Positions 8,505 through 18,886 of a stretch of DNA of 64,000 bases are shown here, piece after piece. Position 1 is the first letter of the stretch. Each line of letters opens with the position of its first letter. The stretch lies in assembly GCF_026157105.1 (NCBI RefSeq), contig NZ_JANPVQ010000001.1:241501-305500 (forward strand), given 5' to 3'. The DNA comes from Sphingomicrobium marinum. GTDB taxonomy: Bacteria; Pseudomonadota; Alphaproteobacteria; Sphingomonadales; Sphingomonadaceae. The notes under the pieces were generated by a model. That model was given only the letters and a program-made list of their open reading frames with translations, had not been told where the DNA came from and did no database searches. Made by a program: the position numbers and the translations under genes.

Positions 8505-10787
8505 CTAAATCGGATTACCGTCCGGGTCGATCAGGACTTCGCGCCGCCCGACATGATCGGGGCCCGACACCAGCCCCTCCTTCTCCATCCGTTCGATCAA
8601 GCGCGCCGCGGTGTTGTAGCCGACGCGCATCTGGCGCTGGAGATAGCTGGTCGACGCCTTCTGGCTTTCCGCTACAATCTGGACCGCCTTGCGGAATTGT
8701 TGCGTCTCGGCGTCGTCTTCGCCGACCGGCTGACCGTCGAACAGATAGCCGCCATCTTCGGGCTCCTCGGTGACCGCCTGGATATAGTCGGGATGCCCCT
8801 GTGCGCGCCAATGATCGGCAACGCGGCGGACTTCGTCGTCGGACACGAAGGGACCGTGGACGCGAATAATCTTCTTGCCGCCGGGCATGTAGAGCATGTC
8901 GCCCTTGCCGAGCAGCTGTTCGGCGCCCTGCTCACCCAGAATGGTGCGCGAATCGATCTTGCTGGTGACCTGGAAGCTGATGCGGGTGGGCAGGTTTGCC
9001 TTGATCACGCCGGTGATCACATCGACCGACGGCCGCTGCGTAGCCATGATCAGGTGGATGCCGGCGGCGCGCGCTTTTTGCGCCAGCCGCTGGATCAGGA
9101 ATTCGACCTCCTTGCCCGCGGTCATCATGAGGTCGGCAAGCTCGTCGACCACCACCACAATCTTGGGCAGCGGCTCGTACTCCAGCTCCTCGATCTCGTA
9201 GGTCGGCTGGCCGGTGTCGGCATCGTAACCGGTCTGCACCTTGCGCTCCAAGGTTTTGCCCTTGGCCTTGGCCTCGCTGATCTTCTTGTTGAAGTTGGCG
9301 ATCGATCGGACCGACAGGTTGGCCATCATGCGATAGCGTTCTTCCATCTGCTCGACCGCCCATTTGAGCGCGCGGATGGCCTTGCTGGGCTCGGTCACGA
9401 CGGGACTAAGCAGGTGCGGGATATCGTCATAGATACTTAGCTCGAGCATCTTGGGATCGATCATGATCATGCGGCAATCGTCGGGGCTCATCCGGTAGAG
9501 CAGCGAAAGGATCATGGCGTTGAGGCCGACCGACTTGCCCGAGCCGGTGGTGCCGGCGACGAGAAGGTGCGGCATCGGCGCTAGGTCCGCGATCACCGGC
9601 TCGCCCGAGATATTCTTGCCCAGGATGATCGGCAGGCTCATCGACTGGCTGTCGAACGCTTCGCTGTCGATCAGCTCGGACAGCATGACCATGTCGCGCT
9701 GCTGGTTGGGCAGTTCGATCCCGATGACGCTGCGCCCGGGGATGGTCGCGACGCGCGCCGACAGTGCGCTCATGTTGCGCGCGATATCATCGGCCAGCTG
9801 GATGATCCGGCTGGCCTTGATGCCGCTCGCGGGTTCGAGCTCGTACATGGTGACGACAGGCCCCGGCTTCACCTCAACGATATCGCCGCGCACCGAGAAA
9901 TCCTCGAGCACGCTTTCAAGCAGCCGCGCGTTGCGTTCGAGCGCGGCCTTGTCGATCTCGTCGTTCTGCCCTTCCTCGGCCGGTGCCAGCAGGTCGAGCG
10001 AGGGTAGGTCGTAATTGTCGCCAAGCGCCAGTGTCGTCTGCTTGCGCGGCGCGGCCTTGGCGCTCTTTGCCCGCACGACCGGCCCCTTGGGTTCGGCGAC
10101 CTTGGGTTCGCGGCGCGGCGGTGCGACCTCCTTGCGCGCGCCCAGCTTGCGCTTCTTGGGCGCGGCGACCTTGGGCTTGGGCTTGCGCTCGAACAGCGGT
10201 GCGATCCAGTCGATATCGTCATCGCGAATGCCGAGCGCGAGAATGAAAAGTGCCAGTCCGCCAACCAGGCCAACCGCCATCAGCGACAGGCGCACCGGCC
10301 CCTCGATGCCGCTGTCGCCGATCAGGCCGAGCAGGCCGTCAAAGCCTTGCGCCCCGGCCATGCCGAGGACACCGCCCCACCCTCCGGGCAGGCCGCTCAC
10401 CGCATCGGGCGCCATCAGCCCGATCGCCGTGCCGAGGATCAGCAGCGACAGGAAGCCCAGTCCCCACTGTTTGGCGGGGCGCCCTGGCTCCGTCAGCCGG
10501 ATCATCCGCGTTCCGATCACCAGCAGCATCGGAACGATCAGGATTGCGGTCAGGCCGAACAGGGTCAGCGAAATATCGCTCGCCATCGCGCCTGGCGTAC
10601 CGAGCCAGTTGGCGGGCGGCCCCGCGGCTGCCGTCGACAGGTCAGGGTCGTTGCGATCGTGCGTGGCGAGCGCGATTGCCAGCCCCAGCCCGAGCGCGAC
10701 GACGACGAAACCGCCGATCCGGCGGCTGATGCGCCGCGTGCTATCGGCCAGCTTGTCCTGCCACTTTTCCTGAGCCTTGGTCGCCAT
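8505..10787 (-). CDS. ftsK: DNA translocase FtsK
   Basis: This 760-residue septal DNA pump clears chromosome ends from the closing septum and activates dimer resolution. The N-terminus carries four membrane segments (roughly residues 25-185), then a short basic, Ala/Pro-rich linker. The motor follows, with Walker A GTTGSGKS near residue 412 and Walker B VVVVDELADLMM near 545. The C-terminal winged-helix gamma domain (QRQMRVGYNTAARLIERME) reads KOPS sequences. The linker is much shorter than in E. coli, typical of this class. It is divergent from the UbiH-type gene. Confidence 0.97.
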   Translation of the reverse strand: MATKAQEKWQDKLADSTRRISRRIGGFVVVALGLGLAIALATHDRNDPDLSTAAAGPPANWLGTPGAMASDISLTLFGLTAILIVPMLLVIGTRMIRLTEPGRPAKQWGLGFLSLLILGTAIGLMAPDAVSGLPGGWGGVLGMAGAQGFDGLLGLIGDSGIEGPVRLSLMAVGLVGGLALFILALGIRDDDIDWIAPLFERKPKPKVAAPKKRKLGARKEVAPPRREPKVAEPKGPVVRAKSAKAAPRKQTTLALGDNYDLPSLDLLAPAEEGQNDEIDKAALERNARLLESVLEDFSVRGDIVEVKPGPVVTMYELEPASGIKASRIIQLADDIARNMSALSARVATIPGRSVIGIELPNQQRDMVMLSELIDSEAFDSQSMSLPIILGKNISGEPVIADLAPMPHLLVAGTTGSGKSVGLNAMILSLLYRMSPDDCRMIMIDPKMLELSIYDDIPHLLSPVVTEPSKAIRALKWAVEQMEERYRMMANLSVRSIANFNKKISEAKAKGKTLERKVQTGYDADTGQPTYEIEELEYEPLPKIVVVVDELADLMMTAGKEVEFLIQRLAQKARAAGIHLIMATQRPSVDVITGVIKANLPTRISFQVTSKIDSRTILGEQGAEQLLGKGDMLYMPGGKKIIRVHGPFVSDDEVRRVADHWRAQGHPDYIQAVTEEPEDGGYLFDGQPVGEDDAETQQFRKAVQIVAESQKASTSYLQRQMRVGYNTAARLIERMEKEGLVSGPDHVGRREVLIDPDGNPI

Positions 10788-10880
10788 GTCTTCCCCTTTG
10801 AATACGGACAGAATGCCCGCTGGTGGACTCCGCGGTCAACGGGGTATCGGCAGGCGGTGTTTGAAGCTAGGAATGGCGGG

Positions 10881-12095
10881 ATGGAAATGCGCGTGATCAT
10901 CCTTGGTGGCGGCCTTGTGGGATTGGCCCTTGCAGCAGCGCTCGACAGCGCCGGCCTGACCTCGACCGTCATCGACCCGGCGGACCCTGAAAGCCGCCTC
11001 AATGCGAAGTTCGATGGACGCACGAGCGCGCTCAGTTCCTCGTCCAAGCGGATGTTCGATTGCGTCGGCATCAGCGATCATTTCCCCGAACCCGGCAATC
11101 CGATCAGGGTCATCCAGGTCTCCGACGGCCTGCTGCCCGGCGGGTTGGCCTTCGATCCGCAGGAAGAGGGCGAACCGCTCGGCTGGATGCACGAAAACCG
11201 CCATTTACGCGCAGCACTGCTGGCGCGCGCACGAGCGGGCGAACATATCGACCTGCGCTACGGCACCAAGCCCGCCAGTATCGAACGCAATGAGTTCGGC
11301 GTGACCGTCATACTCGACAATGGAGATGTCGTGAAAGGTGCCTTGCTGGTCGCTGCCGACGGACGCAATTCGCCGATGCGCGAGCAGGTCGGCATCCGCA
11401 CGGCCAACTGGCGGTACAATCATGCCGCGATCGTCTCCACGCTCCAGCACAGCAAGCCGCATAACGATATTGCGTACGAGATTTTCTATCCTGCCGGGCC
11501 GTTCGCGCTTCTTCCCATGACCGATGACCGGAATGGCCATCGCAGCGCGATTGTCTGGTCGGTCCATGCCAAGGATGCGCCGGGTTACCTGTCGCTTTCG
11601 GACCAGGAATTCGCCGCCGAAGCGCAAGCTGCGATGGGCGATGTGCTGGGCGACATTAAGATGATCGCGCCGCGATCGACCTATCCGCTCGGTTTTCACC
11701 ATGCTGCGCGTATTACCGATAATCGTCTCGCGCTGATCGGCGATGCCGCGCACGGCATCCACCCGATTGCGGGCCAGGGCGTGAACTTAGGTTACCGCGA
11801 TGCCGCCGCGCTGGCGCAGGTGCTGGTCGAGGGCGCACGGCTCGGCCTCGATCTCGGCGATGCCCAGCTGATGGAGCGCTATCAGCGCTGGCGCAGCGTC
11901 GATACGATGATGGTCGCAATGGCCACCGACGGCCTGGCAAGAATTTACGGCATTCCTGGTAAGACAGCCTCGAAAGTCCGCCGTTTCGGGATGAGCCTGA
12001 TCGATCGCATTGGACCGCTGAAACAGCGGCTAATGGATGAAGCGCGCGGGAACAGCGGTGATTTGCCGCTATTGCTGCGCGGGCTGCCGATCTAG
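10881..12095 (+). CDS. UbiH/COQ6-family FAD-dependent ubiquinone hydroxylase
   Basis: This is a 404-residue flavoprotein monooxygenase. The N-terminal Rossmann motif ILGGGLVGLALA binds FAD, and the GDAAHGIHPIAGQGVNLG segment is the UbiH/UbiF/COQ6 signature. It should hydroxylate the aromatic ring of a ubiquinone precursor; which carbon cannot be told from sequence, so no symbol is given. ATG codons at 10881 and 10887 are both possible. The longer upstream frame overlaps ftsK in antisense and is not used. Its 3' end stands three bases from the convergent LON-domain gene. Confidence 0.9.
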   Translation: MEMRVIILGGGLVGLALAAALDSAGLTSTVIDPADPESRLNAKFDGRTSALSSSSKRMFDCVGISDHFPEPGNPIRVIQVSDGLLPGGLAFDPQEEGEPLGWMHENRHLRAALLARARAGEHIDLRYGTKPASIERNEFGVTVILDNGDVVKGALLVAADGRNSPMREQVGIRTANWRYNHAAIVSTLQHSKPHNDIAYEIFYPAGPFALLPMTDDRNGHRSAIVWSVHAKDAPGYLSLSDQEFAAEAQAAMGDVLGDIKMIAPRSTYPLGFHHAARITDNRLALIGDAAHGIHPIAGQGVNLGYRDAAALAQVLVEGARLGLDLGDAQLMERYQRWRSVDTMMVAMATDGLARIYGIPGKTASKVRRFGMSLIDRIGPLKQRLMDEARGNSGDLPLLLRGLPI

Positions 12096-12098
12096 CGC

Positions 12099-12731
12099 TT
12101 ACTGCAGCGTCTGGTCGGCTGCCGCGCCGCCGGGCGCCATGCGCTGGAAATGCATTAGCTGGGTCACGAGTTCGGCGCGTCCGCCCAGTGTCTTTTCCTC
12201 GAGCAGCGCCTGCTTGGCGCCGATATCGAAGGGGGAAACCTGCGCGATGGCATTGACCAGCGTCTCGTCATCGAGCCGCGACACCTGGTCCCAGTCGACT
12301 TCGAGTTCCAGCGCTTCACCGAAGGCGCGGGCTTCGCGTTCGACCTCGCTGCGCATCGCGGCGCTGAGCGCGTCGGGCTCGCTATCATCGAACGCGGCGA
12401 GATCGACATCTGCCTGGCGGTAGAGCGTATCGACCTCGGCTTCGCGGATCCACCGAAAGCGCTTCACGCCCTCCAGGATGATGTTGAATCGACCGTCCTC
12501 CAACTCTTCCATGCCGACGATCGCGCCGAGGCAGCCAACCTTGTGGAGCGGCGCGTTTTCACCGTCATGTACGGGCTGGATCATGCCGATCTCGCCTGAG
12601 CGCGCGACCGCATCGCGGATCATGTCGCGGTAACGCTGTTCGAAAATGTGGAGCGGCAGTTGCGCGCGCGGAAAGAGTAGCGCCCCGGCAAGCGGGAAGA
12701 TCGGGATCCGCGCAGGCTCTGCCCCCATCAT
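12099..12731 (-). CDS. LON N-terminal substrate-binding domain protein
   Basis: This 210-residue protein is essentially one LON substrate-binding (PUA-like) domain, from IPIFPLAGALLFPRAQLPLHIFE at residues 8-30 to the helical C-terminus. The protease and AAA+ parts of Lon are absent. Such stand-alone proteins are common and their function is unknown. The ATG at 12731 overlaps the stop of the upstream thioredoxin-like gene (ATGA); a second ATG follows at 12728. The chaperedoxin-LON pairing is recurrent in alphaproteobacteria and suggests a shared proteostasis role, but that is inference. Confidence 0.85.
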   Translation of the reverse strand: MMGAEPARIPIFPLAGALLFPRAQLPLHIFEQRYRDMIRDAVARSGEIGMIQPVHDGENAPLHKVGCLGAIVGMEELEDGRFNIILEGVKRFRWIREAEVDTLYRQADVDLAAFDDSEPDALSAAMRSEVEREARAFGEALELEVDWDQVSRLDDETLVNAIAQVSPFDIGAKQALLEEKTLGGRAELVTQLMHFQRMAPGGAAADQTLQ

Positions 12732-13639
12732 GTGAAAAGAACAGCCGACAGTCGCCGGCGCTGTTTGGATGACCAGTCGTCTTCCAGCCCAGCGGCCTCG
12801 AGGAGCTGCAGGAACTTGGTCTTGGCGGCCCCGTCGTTCCATTCGCGGTCGCGCTGAATAGATTCCAGCAGCTGGTCGGCCGCGCCATCGCGGTCGCCCG
12901 ATGCCATCAACGCCTGCGCCAGCTCGAAGCGGGCTTCATGGTCGTCGGCGTCTTTTTCGATGCGCGCCGTCAATGCGGACGTGTCGACCGGTTCGGCGGC
13001 TTCGGTCGGTGCGCCCGTCACTTCGAGCATTGCACGGACCCGGCTTATCGCGGGATCGTCACTGTCCACGCCCTCGAGCAGCGCGGCAGCGGCGTCCTTG
13101 TCACCCTTTTCGAGATGGGTTCGGGCCAGCCCGCCGATGACCTTTGGATGATCGGGCGCGATCTGCTGGAGCTGCGTGAAGATCGCCATCGCATCGTCAA
13201 CCGCGCCGTTGTCGAGCGCATCCTCACCCATCGCGATCGCCTGGTTGAGCTGCTCTTCCTGGTCGGCGCCTTCGCCCTTGACCGGAAGCTGCGCCAACAC
13301 CTGGTCCAGCGCCTGCTTGATCGCGCCGGGGGTGCGATATTGCGTCAGGTCGGCCACTGGCTGGCCCTGGTAGATCGAATAGACGGTAGGCACCGATTGG
13401 ATGCGGAACTGCTGTGCGATGAACTTCTGTTCGTCGATATCGACCTTGGCGAGCATTACGCCCTTGTCGGCATAATCGGCGGCGACCTGTTCGAGCACGG
13501 GCGACAATTGCTTGCACGGTCCGCACCAGCTTGCCGTGAACTGGACGATGACAAGCTTGTCCATCGACGGCTTCATCACCTCGGTCTCGAAGCGCTTCAC
13601 GGCCGTTTGCTGTTCTTCGGTCAGCCCTGCGGTTGCCAC
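12728..13639 (-). CDS. cnoX: thioredoxin-TPR chaperedoxin (CnoX/YbbN-like)
   Basis: This 303-residue protein has an N-terminal thioredoxin domain with an intact WCGPC active site at residues 38-42. A C-terminal tetratricopeptide-like helical region (about 130-303) follows. This is the architecture of CnoX, which holds unfolding proteins under oxidative stress and protects their cysteines. E. coli CnoX has lost the first active-site Cys; the full CXXC here predicts real oxidoreductase activity, as in other alphaproteobacterial members. It is coupled to the LON-domain gene. Confidence 0.9.
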   Translation of the reverse strand: MATAGLTEEQQTAVKRFETEVMKPSMDKLVIVQFTASWCGPCKQLSPVLEQVAADYADKGVMLAKVDIDEQKFIAQQFRIQSVPTVYSIYQGQPVADLTQYRTPGAIKQALDQVLAQLPVKGEGADQEEQLNQAIAMGEDALDNGAVDDAMAIFTQLQQIAPDHPKVIGGLARTHLEKGDKDAAAALLEGVDSDDPAISRVRAMLEVTGAPTEAAEPVDTSALTARIEKDADDHEARFELAQALMASGDRDGAADQLLESIQRDREWNDGAAKTKFLQLLEAAGLEDDWSSKQRRRLSAVLFT

Positions 13640-13775
13640 ATCATTCTCCTGAATTTGCTGTGTCCGGCATATGGGAAGGCAAAAGCGAAATCAAAAGGGT
13701 TGCATGGGGAGCAAGGCGTTGCTAACTGCCCGCCACCCACCGGAAGCGCACCAGCGAATCCGGTAGCCCAAGTGA

Positions 13776-13850
13776 GCGGGCGTAGCTCAGGGGTAGAGCA
13801 TCACCTTGCCAAGGTGAGGGTCGGGCGTTCGAATCGCCTCGCCCGCTCCA
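13776..13850 (+). tRNA. tRNA-Gly(GCC)
   Basis: This is a 75-nt cloverleaf. The acceptor stem GCGGGCG pairs with CGCCCGC, the D arm is GCTCAGGGGTAGAGC, and the anticodon stem CACCT/AGGTG has GCC in the loop. The T arm carries GTTCGAAT and CCA is encoded at the 3' end. The anticodon reads GGC/GGU glycine codons. It stands alone between cnoX and trpA. Confidence 0.97.
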
Positions 13851-13876
13851 TTCTTCCTTCAGTTCAAGAACTGCAG

Positions 13877-14662
13877 CTAATCCGGCAGACCTCGCCTAAG
13901 CGCGGCGACCTGCTTCTTCACGGCAGCAACCGGATCATCGGCGTTGGCAGCGGCATCGACGATTGCCGAGCCGCTGATCACCCCTGCAGCGCCAGATGCC
14001 AGCCCTGCGGCGACGTGTTCGGCCGTCGAAATACCAAAACCGAGGATCGGCGGCGGTGCGTCACGCGCAGCCAGCTTTTCGAACAAGTCGTGGTGCTGCA
14101 ACTCCATATCGCTGCGCTGCCCCGTTACGCCCGCGCGCGCCACACAATAGGTATAGCCCTCGCCGAGCGACGCGATCCGATCGAGCGCCGCATCGCCGGT
14201 ATTGGGCGCGGCAATGAAGATCGGCGCGATGCCCGCTTTCTTGCATGCGGCGGCGTAAGGTTCGGCCTCGAGGCTGGGGACGTCGGCGACCAGCAAGCTG
14301 TCGACGCCAGCCGCTGCTAATTCTTCGCAGAATGCGTTCAAGCCCCTCGCCGCGACGATGTTGGCATAGGTAAGGACGCCGACCGGTACGTCGGCGTGAC
14401 GGCGGCGAAAGCGGGCGAGCATGTCGATGCAATCCTGCGTGCGCACCCCGGCATCGAGCGCGCGCTTGGACGCGGCCTGAATTACAGGGCCGTCGGCGAC
14501 GGGGTCGGAAAAGGGGATGCCGACCTCGATCATGTCGGCGCCGCCCTCGACCATCGCGTCGAGCATTTTTTCCGACGTTGCGATGTCGGGATCGCCGAGC
14601 GTCAGGAAGGTGCCGAGCACGCCGCTACCGTTTGCGAACATGGCATCGTAGCGGTTGTTCAC
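13877..14662 (-). CDS. trpA: tryptophan synthase alpha subunit
   Basis: This 261-residue TIM barrel cleaves indole-3-glycerol phosphate to indole and glyceraldehyde 3-phosphate, and passes indole through a tunnel to TrpB. The catalytic pair is present with normal spacing: Glu46 in [11 protein letters not shown] and Asp57 in the following VADGP. It is the last gene of the aroG-trpEGD(CF)BA operon and overlaps trpB by four bases. A 6-bp inverted repeat (13860-13873) follows its stop but lacks a T-run, so I do not call it a terminator. Confidence 0.97.
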   Translation of the reverse strand: MNNRYDAMFANGSGVLGTFLTLGDPDIATSEKMLDAMVEGGADMIEVGIPFSDPVADGPVIQAASKRALDAGVRTQDCIDMLARFRRRHADVPVGVLTYANIVAARGLNAFCEELAAAGVDSLLVADVPSLEAEPYAAACKKAGIAPIFIAAPNTGDAALDRIASLGEGYTYCVARAGVTGQRSDMELQHHDLFEKLAARDAPPPILGFGISTAEHVAAGLASGAAGVISGSAIVDAAANADDPVAAVKKQVAALRRGLPD

Positions 14663-15876
14663 GCGAGCAGCTCCTGCGCCTGGGCGCGGCCAGCACCTGC
14701 CCCCAGCAGGTCCTGCGCCCGTGCCATGTCCTTGTCGCCGCGGCCGGAAAGATTGACCAACAGGATTTTCTCCTCACCCGCCGCTTCGGCCTTTTCGATT
14801 TGCTTCAAAGCATGCGCAACCGCGTGCGCGGTCTCGAAGGCGCAGATGATGCCTTCCTTGCGCGCCAGCAGCTGGAACGCCGCGAGCGCCGCGTCGTCCT
14901 TGACGCCGACATAGGTCGCCCGACCGATGTCCTGCAGGAAGGCGTGTTCAGGGCCGACCGCGGGATAATCGAGGCCTGCCGAAATCGACCAGCTATCGCT
15001 CACCTGCCCGTCTTCATCCTGCAGCAACATCGTTTCCGCGCCGTGGAGGATGCCGCGGCGGCCCTTGCCGAGTGTGGCGCCGTGATCCGGAGTGTCGAGC
15101 CCCTTGCCTGCCGCTTCGCAACCGATCAGCGCGACATCTTCATCATCGCGAAACGCATGGAAGATGCCGATCGCGTTGGAGCCACCACCGACGCAGGCAA
15201 TCACGCTGTCGGGCAGCCGTCCCTCGGCCTCGAGCATCTGGCCGCGCGCTTCCTCGCCGATCACCGCCTGGAAATCGCGAACCAGGCTGGGGAAGGGGTG
15301 CGGCCCCGCCACGGTGCCGAGCAGGTAATGCGTGTCGGCAAAACGCGCGGTCCATTCGCGCAGCGCCTCGTTGACCGCGTCCTTCAGGGTGCAATCACCC
15401 GATGTCACAGGGATAACCTCGGCGCCCATCAGCTCCATGCGAAACACGTTGAGCTGCTGACGTTCGACATCGTCCTTGCCCATGTAGATGCGCGTCTCCA
15501 TGCCGAACATCGCGCCGGCGATCGCGGTAGCGACGCCATGCTGGCCGGCACCCGTTTCGGCGATTAGCCGGTTCTTTCCCATGCGCTTGGCAAGCAAGGC
15601 CTGCGCGATCACCTGGTTGGTCTTGTGCGCGCCGCCATGAAGCAGGTCTTCGCGCTTGAGGTACAACCGTACCCTGTCCGATCCGATGTTGCGGCAGCGC
15701 GTCAGCGGGGTCGGGCGTCCGGCATAGGTGCGCAGCAGATGATCGAGCTCCGACTGGAACGCGTCATCGACCATCGCCTCAAGATAGGCTGCTTCCAGCT
15801 GCTCGAGCGCGGGCACCAGTATCTCCGGGACATAGGCGCCGCCATAGGTGCCGAACCGGCCATCCATCTTCATCAA
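14659..15876 (-). CDS. trpB: tryptophan synthase beta subunit
   Basis: This 405-residue PLP enzyme condenses indole with serine. The cofactor lysine is Lys85 in GAHKTNQ and the phosphate-binding GGGSNAIG loop is intact. It is of normal TrpB1 length and works as an alpha2-beta2 complex with the adjacent trpA. The first ATG of ATGATG overlaps the trpCF stop, so it is probably coupled to it. Confidence 0.98.
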   Translation of the reverse strand: MMKMDGRFGTYGGAYVPEILVPALEQLEAAYLEAMVDDAFQSELDHLLRTYAGRPTPLTRCRNIGSDRVRLYLKREDLLHGGAHKTNQVIAQALLAKRMGKNRLIAETGAGQHGVATAIAGAMFGMETRIYMGKDDVERQQLNVFRMELMGAEVIPVTSGDCTLKDAVNEALREWTARFADTHYLLGTVAGPHPFPSLVRDFQAVIGEEARGQMLEAEGRLPDSVIACVGGGSNAIGIFHAFRDDEDVALIGCEAAGKGLDTPDHGATLGKGRRGILHGAETMLLQDEDGQVSDSWSISAGLDYPAVGPEHAFLQDIGRATYVGVKDDAALAAFQLLARKEGIICAFETAHAVAHALKQIEKAEAAGEEKILLVNLSGRGDKDMARAQDLLGAGAGRAQAQELLA

Positions 15877-17255
15877 ACTTGCTCCCGTGCGGGGCCGCGC
15901 AAGGCGGCAAACAAGGCGTCGATCTTGGCCGGGTCCTTGACCCGCGGCCGCGCTTCGACGCCCGAACTCGTATCTATTCCGTAAGCGCCAATCGCTGCGG
16001 CGTCGGCGGCATTTTGCGGTGTGATTCCACCGGCGATGAAAGCGTTTGAAAGGTCGTCGCGCCCTTCAAGTGCGCTCCAGTCGAAACTGCATCCGGTGCC
16101 CCCTCTCTGGCTACCGCTGACCGTGTCGAACAAGGTGCGGTGCGCGGCGCTGCGCGCGCCGTCAGCACCATTTTCGTCGACGCCCGCCAGCGCCCAGATT
16201 TCGACGTCTTCATCTAGCACCGCCCGGAGCGCTTCGATGTCGGTATTCCCATCATGGAGCTGGACGGCGCCCAGCTTGAGTGCGCGCGCTATCGCGGCGA
16301 TTTCGTCGGGCTGTGCATCGCGGAAGACTCCCACAGGCTTCAATCCGCTTTCGCGAGCGAGCTTCGCCAGTCGGTGTGCCGGCGGATCGTCGAGCGCGCG
16401 CGGCGTACCGGGCACGAGGATTAGCCCTGCGTGGGTCGCACCCGCCTTTGCGGCGTGCAGCACGTCTTCTTCGCGCGTGAGACCGCAGATCTTGACGGCA
16501 CCGTGCACCAGTTCGCGTGCGGCAAGATCGATGTCATTCGCCGCCATCAGATGGCTGCCGACAAGGAAGCCATCGACCAGCGGGCCGAGTCGTTTGACGT
16601 CGGCGCGTCCCTTGATCCCGCTCTCGCTGATCAGCGTGGCTCCGGAAGGCGCCAGTGGCGCGAGCCGTTCGGTCACGGCAAAGTCGGTCGTCAGCGTCTT
16701 GAGGTCGCGATTGTTGATACCGATAAGCGTGGCGCCAAGCGATGCCGCGCGCGCCATTTCGTTTTCATCATGGACTTCGACCAGCACGTCCATGCCCAAC
16801 CGGGCCGCTTCCATGAGGACGTCTGCTGCGGTCTCGTCATCGAGCACCGAGAGCATGCACAAGACGGCATCGGCGCCATGCGCGCGCGCTTCGGACACTT
16901 GCGCCGGGTCGACGATGAAGTCCTTCGCGAGGATCGGCCCATCAAACTGCGCGCGTAGTTCGCGCAGCAGTTCGAGCGACCCGCCAAAATCTTCGCCGTC
17001 GGTCAGAATGCTGACTGCATCGGCGACGGGCGCGTAGGCCTTGATCGCGCTTTCGGGCGAATGTTTCGCGACATGGCCCGACGGGCTCCTGGGTTTCACC
17101 TCCATGATGAAGCGCGCGCCGGGCTGGCGCAGCGCGGCGATGAGGCTGCGCGTCGTCGGCTCGGCTTTCACCGGTCCATCAAGGCGCGCCGCAACTTCGC
17201 CGCGCTTGCGCGCCACGATCCGGGCGAGGACGTCAGCTTCGGGTGGCATCGACAT
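15873..17255 (-). CDS. trpCF: fused indole-3-glycerol-phosphate synthase / phosphoribosylanthranilate isomerase
   Basis: One 460-residue open frame carries two barrels. Residues about 1-253 are IGP synthase (TrpC), with [26 protein letters not shown] and ISESGI. Residues about 254-460 are phosphoribosylanthranilate isomerase (TrpF), with its catalytic Cys in VKICGLT and Asp in [10 protein letters not shown]. The order is the same as in the enterobacterial TrpC(F) fusion. In the alphaproteobacteria I know, trpC and trpF are separate genes in different clusters, so this is unusual. It catalyses two successive steps, isomerase then synthase, and overlaps trpD by 23 bases. Confidence 0.95.
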   Translation of the reverse strand: MSMPPEADVLARIVARKRGEVAARLDGPVKAEPTTRSLIAALRQPGARFIMEVKPRSPSGHVAKHSPESAIKAYAPVADAVSILTDGEDFGGSLELLRELRAQFDGPILAKDFIVDPAQVSEARAHGADAVLCMLSVLDDETAADVLMEAARLGMDVLVEVHDENEMARAASLGATLIGINNRDLKTLTTDFAVTERLAPLAPSGATLISESGIKGRADVKRLGPLVDGFLVGSHLMAANDIDLAARELVHGAVKICGLTREEDVLHAAKAGATHAGLILVPGTPRALDDPPAHRLAKLARESGLKPVGVFRDAQPDEIAAIARALKLGAVQLHDGNTDIEALRAVLDEDVEIWALAGVDENGADGARSAAHRTLFDTVSGSQRGGTGCSFDWSALEGRDDLSNAFIAGGITPQNAADAAAIGAYGIDTSSGVEARPRVKDPAKIDALFAALRGPAREQV

Positions 17256-18285
17256 AGTCCGACGCTACCTTGCCTGCCGCGCCCGATCCGAGCGCGTCCA
17301 ATGCCATCGCGGTGGCCTCCTTGAGCGTGTCCGCCTTGCCCGCCGCAAACAGCAAGCCGCCTGCATTGATCGCGACGATATCGCGCTCCGCCTTGATGCC
17401 GCGACCCGCGAACAGTTCGGCGAGGCGATTCGCGTTCTCCACCGCGTCGCCGCCCGTCAGCACCTTGAGGGGTGCAGGCTCGATACCCGCATCTTCGGGC
17501 GCGATGGTGAATTCGCTGAGTTCCCCATTCGAGAGGCGAATGGCGCGCGTGTCGCCGTGCAACGCGATTTCATCGAGCCCCGATCCGTGCACCACCAGCG
17601 CTTCTTCCACGCCCTGCGCTTCGAGTACCTTGGCAATGCGGCGCATGATCGCAGGATCGGCGACGCCCAGCAGCTGCACACGCGGATGCGCCGGGTTCAC
17701 GCACGGGCCGAGCAGGTTCATCACCGTGCGTACGCCAAGCTGGCGGCGCACCGGCGCGGCGTGTTTCATGCCAGGGTGATAGGCGGGGGCGTAGAGAAAG
17801 CAGAAGCCGAGTTCGTCGAGCATCTTGCGCGACGCTTCGGGGCTTACATCCATCGATGCGCCCATCGCTTCGAGCACGTCGGCGCTACCGCATCTGGAAC
17901 TGACTGAGCGGTTGCCGTGCTTGGCGACGGGGAGTCCGCACGCCGCGGCAACGAAGGCCGCGGCGGTCGACACGTTGATCAGGCTCGATCCGTCCCCGCC
18001 CGTCCCGCAGCAGTCGGCGAAAAGATAGTCGGGGCGATCGAAGTGCGTCGCGGCAGACGAAAGCGCGCGCGCCGCGCCGATCATCTCCTCGGGCGTCTCG
18101 CCCTTCATGCGCAGCGCGATCAGCATGCCGCCGATCTCGCCCGGCTCGAGACGGCCCAAGACGAGGCGCTCGAACAAATGTTCGGCGTCCGCGCTCGGCA
18201 AATCCTCGCCGGTCAGGAGCTTGGGCATGGGATTGGGAACGGGTCCCGTATCTTGGGGTAAGGTCATGGTCGCGCCTTCAGGCAT
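17233..18285 (-). CDS. trpD: anthranilate phosphoribosyltransferase
   Basis: This 350-residue class transfers phosphoribose from PRPP to anthranilate. The PRPP-binding CGTGGDGSSLINVST loop is intact, followed by KHGNRSVSSRCGSADVLEA. It is a stand-alone TrpD, not fused to TrpG as in enterics. The ATG at 18285 overlaps the trpG stop by eight bases; an internal Met at residue 7 is an alternative start. A 23-base overlap with trpCF follows. Confidence 0.96.
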   Translation of the reverse strand: MPEGATMTLPQDTGPVPNPMPKLLTGEDLPSADAEHLFERLVLGRLEPGEIGGMLIALRMKGETPEEMIGAARALSSAATHFDRPDYLFADCCGTGGDGSSLINVSTAAAFVAAACGLPVAKHGNRSVSSRCGSADVLEAMGASMDVSPEASRKMLDELGFCFLYAPAYHPGMKHAAPVRRQLGVRTVMNLLGPCVNPAHPRVQLLGVADPAIMRRIAKVLEAQGVEEALVVHGSGLDEIALHGDTRAIRLSNGELSEFTIAPEDAGIEPAPLKVLTGGDAVENANRLAELFAGRGIKAERDIVAINAGGLLFAAGKADTLKEATAMALDALGSGAAGKVASDYVDATRS

Positions 18286-18886
18286 TTGCGGGTTCCTTGG
18301 CTAGATGGATTTGGGCCCAATCGGCCAGCGCAGCGGCAAGCCGGTGGCCCAGCGGGGTCAAAATGGATTCGGGGTGGAATTGGAGGCCGAGCTGCATCGC
18401 GGCCTCGTCGCGGATTGCCATTGCCATGCCCTTGATCTGGGCATCGACGGTGAAGTTGCCGGGAAGCTCGGCGACTGGCGTGCACAGCGAATGATAGCGC
18501 CCGATGGTGAGCGGATCGGGCAGGCCCGAAAAAGGGCCGCGCCCGCCATGCACCAGCGCGCTCGTCTTGCCATGAACCGCCTGCGGCGCGCGTGAGACGA
18601 CACCGCCCGCCTGCTGCACGATCGCCTGATGGCCAAGGCAGATCCCGATTAGCGGTATCTTGGCTTTTGCCAGCCCGATCAACTCGAGGCAGCATCCTGC
18701 CTCGTCGGGGGTGCCGGGGCCGGGCGACAACATGATCGCCCCGCCGTCGGCCATTGCCAGCGCGTCTCGAGCCGCGATGCTGTTGCGCACCACGCGCACC
18801 ACGCGCACCTGCGCGCCTCCTGCGCGCATCGCGTCGACCAGGTTGAAGGTAAAGCTGTCGCGATTGTCGATAAGCAGGATCTTCAT
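18278..18886 (-). CDS. trpG: anthranilate synthase component II (glutamine amidotransferase)
   Basis: This 202-residue class I amidotransferase delivers ammonia from glutamine to TrpE. The nucleophile is Cys83 in IGICLGHQ, the oxyanion loop is LSPGPGTPDEAG, and the catalytic HPES triad part is present near residue 170. Its ATG overlaps the trpE stop by four bases. In many bacteria this subunit is shared with p-aminobenzoate synthesis; with trpE adjacent, the tryptophan role is the primary one. Confidence 0.96.
   Translation of the reverse strand: MKILLIDNRDSFTFNLVDAMRAGGAQVRVVRVVRNSIAARDALAMADGGAIMLSPGPGTPDEAGCCLELIGLAKAKIPLIGICLGHQAIVQQAGGVVSRAPQAVHGKTSALVHGGRGPFSGLPDPLTIGRYHSLCTPVAELPGNFTVDAQIKGMAMAIRDEAAMQLGLQFHPESILTPLGHRLAAALADWAQIHLAKEPANA

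Noticed and set aside
13860-13873. CAGTTCAAGAACTG inverted repeat after trpA as a terminator
   Set aside because: The stem is only five to six pairs with almost no loop, and no T-run follows on either strand.
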